Part shown: positions 8,662-16,219 of the stretch, piece by piece | How the letters are laid out: every line of letters begins with the position of its first letter | Numbering within the stretch: the first letter of the stretch is position 1 | Assembly (NCBI GenBank): GCA_041538025.1 | Contig: JBGOEV010000001.1 | Coordinates: 1 to 64,000 of the forward strand | From: Thermosaccharophagus gerlachensis | Lineage (GTDB): Bacteria; Armatimonadota; Fervidibacteria; Fervidibacterales; Thermosaccharophagaceae | DNA length: 64,000 nt | Direction of reading: 5' to 3' | The notes under the pieces: model-generated | The model's database searches: none | What the model saw: only the letters and a program-made list of their open reading frames with translations | Told to the model about the DNA's origin: nothing | Program-made: the position numbers and the translations under genes

Positions 8662-10041
8662 CTACTTGTTTGAGTTCTGTTCTTCAAGCAGTTGTTCTTT
8701 CAACCCTGGTGGCTCAACTGGTAGTCTGATGTAAAAAGTTGTCCCTTTGCCTTCTTCGCTTTCAACTGAGATTGTGCCACCGTGTGCATCAACAACATTC
8801 TTGACTATCCTTGTGCCCAAGCCAGTCCCGCCGGGCTTTGTGCTAACAGCCCTATCAGTAAATAGCCTCTCTTTAACCCACTGAGGCATTCCGCGCCCTG
8901 TGTCTGCTACCTCAATGAGCATGTAGTTTCCATCTGGGAATGGACTATCACCACCTACAAATCTTATGCGGACTGTCACACTGCCACCAGATGGCGTTTC
9001 AGGAATAGCGTTGTTCACAAGGTTATAGATAGCGTTGTAAAGGCGTTTTGGGTCAACCCATATTTTGGGCAGCCCCTCACTCACATCAAGTTGTAAAACC
9101 ACACCTTGTTTGTCTGCCACTGGGCGAAGCGCCTGAATGACTTTAGCAGCTACATCGCTGACATCACTCAACTCAAACCTTGGCTTTGATATTATGCCCT
9201 TAACACAATCAGCGATTTCCTTCACACGCCCCTGTATAGCTGCTGAGCCATCAAAGATCATCTCAATGCCTTCCTTGAAGAAGGAACGAAAACCTTCTAT
9301 AGCTGCATCAAGCTTGTGCCATAGCTCTTCATACTGTGGGTTTTGCTCACGCAATCTTTCAAGCTCGTTTATGAACTCATCAAACATCAATTGGAGCGTT
9401 TCAGCTGTCGTCATCACTGGAGTGAGCATGTTCTTTATGTCGTGGCTAATATCACCGAGCATCTTCGTTATAAAAGCCAAGCGCAAAGCCTCATATAACC
9501 TTGCGTTCTCAATAGCTGTTGCTGCAAGGACCGCCATTATCTCGGTCACAGCCATATCCTGTTGAGTGAAGCTACCATCACGCTTGTTCAAAATCTGAAT
9601 CACACCTATTGGCTTGCCCTCAATTGATGTCAACGGCACAGTCATCATGTTGACTGTTACATAGCCGATGCGTTTGCCTACCTCCCTGTAGTGCGATGGT
9701 TCTCTCTGGACATCGTGACTAAGCTTTGATACACCGCTTCTGAAAACTTCCCCAGCTATGCCTTTGTCAGCTGGCATCCTCATACCAACCAATTCACTTG
9801 CCTTTTCACCCACAACACACCTAAAGACAAGCTCGTCCTTCTCTGGATCGTGGAGAAGTATTGAACCAGCGGAAGCATCAACAACATCAAGTGTTGTCTG
9901 AAGCGTCTCCATAAGCATCTTTTCCAAATCTGTCTGGCTGTGTAGGGCACGGGTTATGCGAAAAACGGCTTCAAGTTCACGAGTGCGTTGTTCTAACTCT
10001 CGCTTTAATCTCTCAAACTCTTCAACGCTGGGCTGATTCAT
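8662..10041 (-). CDS. GAF-domain sensor histidine kinase, soluble
   Basis: 459 residues without a membrane segment: a short N-terminal coiled coil (~5-35), a GAF domain (~40-190), a dimerisation/phosphoacceptor helix with ISHDIKNMLTP (His near 205), and a HATPase_c domain with N box NLVNNAIPE, G1 DTGRGM and G2 GGTGLGTRIV. It is predicted to autophosphorylate in response to a ligand or redox state sensed by GAF. No response regulator is adjacent; the only receiver protein in the window is at 44.7-45.1 kb. It is divergent from the pilus operon and ends 62 bp before the PurN-like gene, so either connection is possible. Confidence 0.9.
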   Translation of the reverse strand: MNQPSVEEFERLKRELEQRTRELEAVFRITRALHSQTDLEKMLMETLQTTLDVVDASAGSILLHDPEKDELVFRCVVGEKASELVGMRMPADKGIAGEVFRSGVSKLSHDVQREPSHYREVGKRIGYVTVNMMTVPLTSIEGKPIGVIQILNKRDGSFTQQDMAVTEIMAVLAATAIENARLYEALRLAFITKMLGDISHDIKNMLTPVMTTAETLQLMFDEFINELERLREQNPQYEELWHKLDAAIEGFRSFFKEGIEMIFDGSAAIQGRVKEIADCVKGIISKPRFELSDVSDVAAKVIQALRPVADKQGVVLQLDVSEGLPKIWVDPKRLYNAIYNLVNNAIPETPSGGSVTVRIRFVGGDSPFPDGNYMLIEVADTGRGMPQWVKERLFTDRAVSTKPGGTGLGTRIVKNVVDAHGGTISVESEEGKGTTFYIRLPVEPPGLKEQLLEEQNSNK

Positions 10042-10109
10042 TAACCTTCACCAACCCTTGTGCAAGTGTTGTCATTTGTAATTTTACCTTGTTGGCGGGT
10101 TGGCTTGCA

Positions 10110-10139
10110 TTGACATTGAGGCACAATAGCTGGTATAAT
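10110..10139 (+). promoter_or_regulatory. Strong sigma70-type promoter for the pilus operon
   Basis: TTGACA (10110-10115) and TATAAT (10134-10139) are both perfect consensus, separated by 18 nt, with a TGG directly before the -10 box (extended -10). Transcription should start near 10146, leaving a leader of about 48 nt before the pilM ATG at 10194. Confidence 0.8.
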
Positions 10140-10193
10140 GACAGTGGTGTTTAACCTGAAGAACATCGCTTACAATTAAGCAAGGTGATAGAG

Positions 10194-11993
10194 ATGCCTC
10201 GTAATGTTGTTGGGTTGAACATTGGTAGCCGTTTCATAAAAGCAGTTGAGTTGCGTCATGGGCGTGGCGGAGTTATTGAAGTTTCTGCTCTCGGAATCGC
10301 GCCAACGCCTGAGGCAGCATTGGCAGCAGGTGAGATATTGCAACCAGACGCGGTTGTTGATGCGCTTAAAGAGCTTTTAAGGGAGGCTGGCATAAGGGCG
10401 AAAGATACTGTTGTAACTATTGCAGGGCAAGCTGCAGTTGTAGTTCGTGTTACTGAAGTTCCAAAAATGCCGTATAAGGAGCTTGTCAGCACGATGGCTC
10501 TTGAGATTGAGCGTGAAGTGCCATTCGCACCAGATTCAATACGCAAAGACTTTATTCCGCTTCGTGACATGGATGAAGTTAGCGAAGGAGAAACAGTCCC
10601 AGTCCTGTATGCAGCTGTGAGGAACGATGTCTTGGAGACATACATTGACGTCCTTCTTAGGGCTGGGTTGAACCCAGTTGCTGTTGATGTTGAGCCTTTG
10701 GCTTCGGTGCGAGCTTTAATTGACCTCCCACAAAGCATGCAAGAGGAAAGCGAGTTTGGTCAAAACGATTTGGTTGTCATCGTCAACATAGGTGCAGAGA
10801 ACTCCGATGTCATTGTGACTCACGGTGGAGTAATTACCTTCCCGAGGATACTGCCAATTGGTAGTGATGAGTTCACGATTGCTATCTCAGATGCACTCGG
10901 TTTGGATAGAACAGAGGCTGAACGCCTAAAACAAGAGGAGGGAACTGCTTGGATTGATGAGCTTATGACGGCGCAACGCAAGTATCCATCAGCTGTGGGT
11001 GAAAGCGAGACAACACCGATTGACGAGCTTGGTGGGATAAGCGAACTTGGAATGGATGAGATTGAGACAGACGGCGGAACACCCACTAATGATGAAGACG
11101 AATTCACACTTGAGTTTGATGAGGAACCAAAGGAAGAGAGCGAGAAGCAAGAGGGCTCACAATACACCGACGAATTCACGCTTGAGCAGCCAACCGAACC
11201 TGAACAGCCAACAGTTAGCATGGAGGGAGAGACAGAAGATTTGACTTTGCCTACTGACTTTGCTTCCGAGGCAGGGACGGAACAACAGCAGGAGGAAATG
11301 GAGTTTGAAGGAATTGGGCTTGAGGAAATCGGATTTGAGGAAACCGAAGAAACACAACCGATGGAAGATGAGTTTGATTACGATTTTGGTATTGAGGAGC
11401 TTACTGAAGGGGCTGAACATGTTAGTGCTCTATCTGAGTTCACACTTGAAGGTGAAACAGTCAGTATTGAGCAGGCAAGGGTTGAGGAGAAAAAAGCAGA
11501 TGAGTTCCAACTTGAAGTAGAGCCAACCACAGTTTCTCAACCCCAAAAGTTGAGCGAGGATAAGGAGATGGAAATGGAGAGCGTCGTCCAGCCGCCTGAG
11601 GAGGTGGAAGGTGAGGGGGTGGAAGGTAAAGTTACGATAAGTGATTCTGAAGAACCAGTTCAAACGCCAGTTGTTACAGCACGCTACATCTTTGATGCGA
11701 TTGAAAGCAGGTTGCATGATCTCGCTACCGAGATAGTCCGTTCCGTTGAATACTACACTGGTAAAGTGCCGAATGCCGAAGTGAAACTTGTCTACATCAT
11801 AGGTGGTGGCGCACGGCTTAATGGGCTTGATAAGTTTCTTGAGTATCAGCTTGGCGTTCCAGTGAAGGTTGGCAATCCGTTCCGATACCTTGAGCTTGGT
11901 CCAGTTGAGGCACGCTACGGGCGCGCATACATTGATGACATTGCACCTTACATGGTTATCGCACTCGGTGCAGCATTGCGTGAGTTGCTTTGA
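10194..11993 (+). CDS. pilM: Type IV pilus assembly ATPase-like PilM with a large acidic insertion
   Basis: An actin-like PilM: NVVGLNIGSRFIKAVEL at the N-terminus, VVIVNIGAENSDVIV in the middle and YIIGGGARLNGLDKFL near the end. PilM binds the PilN tail on the cytoplasmic side and organises the alignment complex. The ATG at 10194 is chosen because AAGGTGA lies 5 nt upstream; the GTG at 10185 falls inside that site. The protein is 599 residues against ~350 usually. Residues ~252-487 are an acidic, low-complexity insertion with four related motifs (DEFTLEF, DEFTLEQP, SEFTLEGE, DEFQLEVEP). Both halves of the ATPase core flank it intact, so it is an in-frame insertion, not a fusion of two genes. 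First gene of the pil operon. Confidence 0.9.
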   Translation: MPRNVVGLNIGSRFIKAVELRHGRGGVIEVSALGIAPTPEAALAAGEILQPDAVVDALKELLREAGIRAKDTVVTIAGQAAVVVRVTEVPKMPYKELVSTMALEIEREVPFAPDSIRKDFIPLRDMDEVSEGETVPVLYAAVRNDVLETYIDVLLRAGLNPVAVDVEPLASVRALIDLPQSMQEESEFGQNDLVVIVNIGAENSDVIVTHGGVITFPRILPIGSDEFTIAISDALGLDRTEAERLKQEEGTAWIDELMTAQRKYPSAVGESETTPIDELGGISELGMDEIETDGGTPTNDEDEFTLEFDEEPKEESEKQEGSQYTDEFTLEQPTEPEQPTVSMEGETEDLTLPTDFASEAGTEQQQEEMEFEGIGLEEIGFEETEETQPMEDEFDYDFGIEELTEGAEHVSALSEFTLEGETVSIEQARVEEKKADEFQLEVEPTTVSQPQKLSEDKEMEMESVVQPPEEVEGEGVEGKVTISDSEEPVQTPVVTARYIFDAIESRLHDLATEIVRSVEYYTGKVPNAEVKLVYIIGGGARLNGLDKFLEYQLGVPVKVGNPFRYLELGPVEARYGRAYIDDIAPYMVIALGAALRELL

Positions 11994-12017
11994 ACTGATG
12001 GGAGGCGAAATGAAAAA

Positions 12018-12920
12018 ATGCCAAGACGCCCACCAATAAGACCGGGTGCTCCAAAGCTAAATTTGCTACCACCATGGGTAAAGAGAAGAGGTTGGACCAA
12101 GTGGGCTATTCTGATTGCGGTGTTCGCATTAGGGATTGAAGTAGCGGTGATCATGAGCATTGATGTGAACTGGTCAAAACGCATAACACAGCTTCAGGAA
12201 GAAAAGACACAGCTTGAGCAGAAGAAGCAAGAGATACAAAACATACTCAATGAGGCTCAACGGATAAGAGACGGCGTTAAGGCAATCGATGATAGGTTGA
12301 CAATGCTTGATAGCATTTTGAAAACTGGTAAGTTATGGGTTGACGCATGTAGGCAGCTCGCACGCTGGATACCGAGTGGAGTGCAGATAACAAGTTTGCA
12401 GTTTGCAGGGACAACTATAACGCTTGAAGGCTTCGCACGTGATAGGAAGACTTGGGAGCAGTTTTGGAATGTTATAGCTCGTTCTGAATTTCTCACCAAC
12501 GTTAACTTGCTAAGGCTATCGTTGAATGAGCCTTTTGGGATAACGCTTACATCTGGTGCACCAACTCAGGGGACTTTGCCCGGCATAATGCCACCAACAG
12601 GTGAACCACCAACTGGTATGCCAGGTATGATGCCACAGCCCGGACAACCATCACCAACCACTACAACAGGGAGCCGATGGAGAGATTACATGCCTATTGG
12701 TGCTGTTGAGTTTACGATACAGGCAACGCTCTCTGTGCAAATTCAAATTCCATCGCTTGCACCGCAGCCAGCTGCACCTCCGGGGATGGCACCAATGGGG
12801 ATGCCACCTGCAGGTGGACCTCCAGGCGCACCACCTGAAACTGCAGCAGGTGGACCGCCTGAAACCGCAGCAGGTCCACCACCTGAAACCGCAGCGGGCG
12901 GACCACCTGCAAGTGAGTGA
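12018..12920 (+). CDS. pilN: PilN-like inner-membrane pilus assembly protein
   Basis: A short cytoplasmic N-terminus contains KLNLLPPWVK, the PilM-binding type motif of PilN (INLLP). One transmembrane helix follows (~34-54), then a coiled coil (~55-95) and a Fimbrial-assembly ferredoxin-like domain (~100-180). The last ~110 residues are Pro/Gly/Met-rich and end in three PPETAAG units. GGAGGCGAAA lies 7 nt before the ATG. It is predicted to bridge PilM to PilO and the secretin across the periplasm. The low-complexity tail is not found in standard PilN (~200 residues). Confidence 0.87.
   Translation: MPRRPPIRPGAPKLNLLPPWVKRRGWTKWAILIAVFALGIEVAVIMSIDVNWSKRITQLQEEKTQLEQKKQEIQNILNEAQRIRDGVKAIDDRLTMLDSILKTGKLWVDACRQLARWIPSGVQITSLQFAGTTITLEGFARDRKTWEQFWNVIARSEFLTNVNLLRLSLNEPFGITLTSGAPTQGTLPGIMPPTGEPPTGMPGMMPQPGQPSPTTTTGSRWRDYMPIGAVEFTIQATLSVQIQIPSLAPQPAAPPGMAPMGMPPAGGPPGAPPETAAGGPPETAAGPPPETAAGGPPASE
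12831..12902 (+). repeat. Three 24-bp tandem units in the 3' end of pilN
   Basis: Three consecutive 24-bp copies of CCACCTGAAACYGCAGCAGG plus four bases encode PPETAAGG/P. Copies differ at a few third positions, indicating slipped-strand duplication within the coding sequence. Confidence 0.85.
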
Positions 12921-12932
12921 GGTGTGAAGTGC

Positions 12933-13739
12933 ATGAAAGGATTTAGTTGGGTATATGTTAGCATTGCGGCAGTGCTTCTCTTTCTCATAATTGCAGCGGT
13001 TGGGTGGTGGCGTCTTAGCCCGAAGCAAAAACAGATAGCACAGCTAAGCAAGGAAGTTGAGCAACTCCGTGTTGAAGCATCCGATGAGAAGTTGAAGCAA
13101 GCTGAGAGGGAACGAGAGGAAGCAAGAAAGTTTGCAGCAGTAGCAAGGGCTCGTTGGGTGGGACTGAAAAAGCGCTTCCATGTTTTTTCATTCATTGATG
13201 TTGATCAATCGGAGCTGTTTTGGAAATGGCTTGAGGAGGCGATGGTCAGTTACGAACCTCAAACACGAATGTTTATCGCGAGGCTCGCACGTGAGTGCAA
13301 TGTTAGGTTGCTCAATTACACTTTGCCGACGTTACATGTGAGCTTACAACCACCACAGCCACCTCAGAACGGTTTTATGGTGCTTGGGCGTTTTGAGATA
13401 ACAGTTGAAGGTAGCTTTCCAAACATACTTAGGTTCATTGAACGACTACCAAGTGGACCTCGCCCAATGATAGTTGAGATGCCGAGGTTTGAAGGCATCT
13501 CACCGCGCCTCACTGCATCAATACCTGTGACATTGCTTATGATTTGTGAGACTGAAGTTGAGAAAGCAGCACTTGAGGGACGCCCACCTCCAACTCCACC
13601 TCCGCAACCAGTTGCACAAGCACCATCAGGTCCGGGGATGCCACCGGGTCCAGGGATGCCACCGGGTCCGGGAGCACCACCAGGTCCGGGAGCACCACAA
13701 GGTCCAGCACCACCGCCTGCAAGTGAGGAGGGTGAATGA
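12933..13739 (+). CDS. pilO: PilO-like pilus assembly protein with collagen-like tail
   Basis: One N-terminal membrane helix (~5-27), a long coiled coil (~30-70) and a periplasmic PilO-like domain (~85-205) with FEITVEGSFPNILRFIERL. The C-terminal ~60 residues are a Pro/Gly repeat (GPGMPP, GPGAPP units) resembling collagen. It is predicted to dimerise with PilN and contact the lipoprotein and secretin. The ATG at 12933 lies 9 nt after GAGGTG; the GTG at 12924 has no spacing and is disfavoured. It is 12 bp downstream of pilN. Confidence 0.82.
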   Translation: MKGFSWVYVSIAAVLLFLIIAAVGWWRLSPKQKQIAQLSKEVEQLRVEASDEKLKQAEREREEARKFAAVARARWVGLKKRFHVFSFIDVDQSELFWKWLEEAMVSYEPQTRMFIARLARECNVRLLNYTLPTLHVSLQPPQPPQNGFMVLGRFEITVEGSFPNILRFIERLPSGPRPMIVEMPRFEGISPRLTASIPVTLLMICETEVEKAALEGRPPPTPPPQPVAQAPSGPGMPPGPGMPPGPGAPPGPGAPQGPAPPPASEEGE

Positions 13740-13855
13740 CATTTTGATTATGCAATGCGTAACTTCACACTTTGGGATGTGTCATAAGATATGGCGTTAT
13801 GCAAGCAAGATTGCTAAACTGTATTGTGAACGCAGTTTGTGAGGTGAGCGAGTGA

Positions 13856-15094
13856 ATGGACGAAAAGCAAAAAAAGCTCCTCCTCATATGGGCTGGTGTA
13901 TTGCTGCCATTGCTTATCGTTTCTCTTCTGGTTGCTTTGTTTATGAGCAAGCCAAAAGGTTTTGGTAGTGAGGAAACTTCTACAGCACAGAACGCTGAAG
14001 CAGAGAAGATAAGCCCACCGTCAGGTGAGGCGCCATCGGGGGAAGGAAGCAGTCCACCACCCGGTGGTCCACCGCCAAGTGCATCACCTCCACCTGGTCC
14101 TCCGCCCGGTGGTCCACCACCTGGTGGTCCGCCAACGCCGATGATGCCATCACCTGGAGTAGCAGGTGCACCTCAACAGGCACAGCCTCCACAGGCACAG
14201 CCTCCAATGCCTTCAGGGGAGAAGTTAAAGGAGCCGGGTTATCAAGGGCGTGATGATCCGTTTAGCCCTGTGTATCAGCCGAGGCGAGTGGCGCTCGAAC
14301 GCTCAAGTAGGGAGCCGATAACGCTTCCACCTCTATCGCCACCTGAAGTGGAAGCACCAAAGAAAGTCCAATGGGGCAATGTTGGAGTGCCGATGTTAAA
14401 CGTTGATGTGACACCAACAGGTGTTGAATACTGGACTGTTGAAGGCAGGAAGCATCTGCGTGGCAAACGCCCTGAGAAGGAAGAGCGTGCTCACGAACCA
14501 TTGGAAGCACCTTACCGTATGGCAGGCATATTGATTGATAGTAAGCGTGTTCATGCAATCCTTGAGGCAAACGAGAAGGATCATGGTGTTGTGCGTGCTG
14601 GCGATAGCTTACAGTTGAGCGTGTTGCCTGCAGCTGGTTTAGGAAAAAGCGAAGTAAGGGTTGTGCGAATTGAGCGTGACAAGATGTTGGTTGAGGATGT
14701 AGATGGGCAATTGAAGTATGTAAGGATGCGCCCAGCTGGCGTGAGGGCAATGCCAAGTGGTGTCGCTGGGGCACCAACAGGTGGAGAGATGCCACCAGGC
14801 ATGTGGGGTGCTCCCGGTGTGATGCCACAACAACCTTGGATGCCACAGCAACCTTGGATGCCACAGCCTGAAGCTGGATGGATACCACAACAACCGCCGG
14901 GCGCACCGATGTGGGGTGCACCAGGTGAATTTCCGCAACCAGAACCTGGATGGATACCACCACAGCAACCCGGCATGCCAATGTGGATGCAACAGCTGGG
15001 CGCACCACAACCGGGTGTTGCACCCGGAGCACGCCCAACTCAACCAGGTGGCAGACGACCATTTATACGCCGACCACAAAGACAAGAGGAGTGA
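13856..15094 (+). CDS. PilP-like pilus assembly protein with Pro/Gly/Trp-rich flanks
   Basis: A membrane helix at residues ~7-30 is followed by a ~90-residue Pro/Gly-rich linker. A conserved segment at ~215-300 (YRMAGILIDSKRVHAILE, DSLQLSVLP, RIERDKMLVED) resembles the PilP/GspC homology region. The C-terminus (~305-412) has repeats such as QQPWMP and PGWIP. PilP normally links PilN/PilO to the secretin. It has a membrane anchor where classical PilP has a lipobox; no lipobox is seen, so a GspC-like arrangement is possible. The start has GAGGTGA upstream. The 116-bp gap before it holds no gene or clear structure. Confidence 0.72.
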   Translation: MDEKQKKLLLIWAGVLLPLLIVSLLVALFMSKPKGFGSEETSTAQNAEAEKISPPSGEAPSGEGSSPPPGGPPPSASPPPGPPPGGPPPGGPPTPMMPSPGVAGAPQQAQPPQAQPPMPSGEKLKEPGYQGRDDPFSPVYQPRRVALERSSREPITLPPLSPPEVEAPKKVQWGNVGVPMLNVDVTPTGVEYWTVEGRKHLRGKRPEKEERAHEPLEAPYRMAGILIDSKRVHAILEANEKDHGVVRAGDSLQLSVLPAAGLGKSEVRVVRIERDKMLVEDVDGQLKYVRMRPAGVRAMPSGVAGAPTGGEMPPGMWGAPGVMPQQPWMPQQPWMPQPEAGWIPQQPPGAPMWGAPGEFPQPEPGWIPPQQPGMPMWMQQLGAPQPGVAPGARPTQPGGRRPFIRRPQRQEE

Positions 15095-15200
15095 TGTTTC
15101 TAATTGCGCTTTTGTATGGAACTGTAAGGTTAGCATGCGCGTCTAATTAAGTGGCTTGTAACGAAGTATTTCGTCCATCACAAATGGAGGTGTATAGAAG

Positions 15201-16190
15201 ATGCGAAATGTGAAAGTAGCAATGACGGCATGTGCTTTCCTTGTGTTTGCGATATGTGCATTTGCGAGTGCGCAAGTCAAAGGCTTGGATGAAGTGATTG
15301 AGGAAGCTTTTGACTTGCAAGATGCCACACTTCAAGATGCGATTGATGCTCTCTTCAAGGACACAGGTGTAAACTACATGATTGACCAAAGAGTGCAAGG
15401 CATGGTTACATTGAAAGTGAAGGGTTTGCCTCGTCGTCGTGTGCTTGACTTAATTTGTGAGCGTGTTGGTGCTGAATGGGTTGTTGAAGATGGCGTAGTG
15501 CGTATCCGTCCAAAACAGCAACCTGTTCCTCAACAGCCTGTCGGACCTGGTTTTCAACCTGGTGGTGCACCAGGTCAAGTTCCTATGCCTGGTCAGCCAG
15601 TAGGACCATTCCCGCCGGGTGCTGTTGCACCAGTTCGCCCAGAGGAGCAAATGGCTCAAATGGGAGGTGCACAAGTTGGTGGTAGGCGAACTGCACCTAC
15701 TGTTGGTGGCATACAAACTGCTGAGGAAGCTGAACCGGAAGAATATGTTTGGGCGCGCATTCCGTTGCGCTTCACCGATGCAATAATGGTTGCAGAAATG
15801 CTTGGTGGGCAGGTTATTACACCAACAGGTGGAACATTGGGTGGCGGTGGAGGACGAGGAGGGTTTGGTGGATTTGGTGGACTTGGAGGTTGGGGAGGAG
15901 GGCTTGGTGGCTTTGGTGGATTTGGTGGGCTTGGTGGACTTGGAGGCTGGGGAGGAGGGCTTGGTGGCTTTGGTGGATTTGGTGGGCTTGGTGGACTTGG
16001 TGGTTGGGGAGGAGGCTTTGGCGGGTTTGGTGGGCTTGGCGGACTTGGTGGTTGGGGAGGCGGATTTGGCGGGCTTGGAGGCTGGGGAGGAGGCTTTGGC
16101 GGATTTGGCGGGCTTGGTGGACTTGGAGGCTGGGGAGGCTTTGGTGGTCGTGGATGGGGCGGATGGGGTGGACGAGGTTGGAGGCGTTAA
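15201..16190 (+). CDS. Secreted STN-domain protein with glycine-rich repeat tail
   Basis: Signal peptide (cleavage probably after FASAQ). Residues ~30-105 resemble the STN/secretin short domain (LQDAIDALFKDTGVNYMID, VTLKVKGLPRRRVLDL, VEDGVVRIRP). A Pro/Gln/Gly linker follows, then a Secretin_N-like strand region (YVWARIPLRFTDAIMVAEML, ~175-200). The last ~115 residues are almost only Gly with Phe, Leu and Trp (GGFGGLGGLGGWGG units), ending in Gly-Arg-Trp residues. There is no secretin barrel. GGAGGTG precedes the ATG. It lies just before the secretin gene and is probably a periplasmic or surface partner of it (inference). Apart from the STN region, the protein is not recognised. Confidence 0.75.
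   Translation: MRNVKVAMTACAFLVFAICAFASAQVKGLDEVIEEAFDLQDATLQDAIDALFKDTGVNYMIDQRVQGMVTLKVKGLPRRRVLDLICERVGAEWVVEDGVVRIRPKQQPVPQQPVGPGFQPGGAPGQVPMPGQPVGPFPPGAVAPVRPEEQMAQMGGAQVGGRRTAPTVGGIQTAEEAEPEEYVWARIPLRFTDAIMVAEMLGGQVITPTGGTLGGGGGRGGFGGFGGLGGWGGGLGGFGGFGGLGGLGGWGGGLGGFGGFGGLGGLGGWGGGFGGFGGLGGLGGWGGGFGGLGGWGGGFGGFGGLGGLGGWGGFGGRGWGGWGGRGWRR
15838..16187 (+). repeat. GGT/GGA-rich tandem repeat encoding the glycine tail
   Basis: About 350 bp of GGN-dominated coding sequence. It includes a near-perfect 57-bp unit at 15894-15950 repeated at 15951-16007, followed by shorter decayed copies. The third-position drift argues for expansion by slippage followed by divergence. Confidence 0.9.
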
Positions 16191-16219
16191 TGAGTTTGCA
16201 GAGTTAGGAGGTGATGTGG

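Noticed and set aside
14262..15062. Minus-strand ORF of 266 codons across the PilP-like gene
   Set aside because: Antisense of a low-complexity Pro/Gly/Gln coding region, with Val/His/Leu-rich meaningless sequence.
15838..16187. Possible CRISPR-like array
   Set aside because: The repeats are in-frame glycine codons with no unique spacers; it is a coding tandem repeat.
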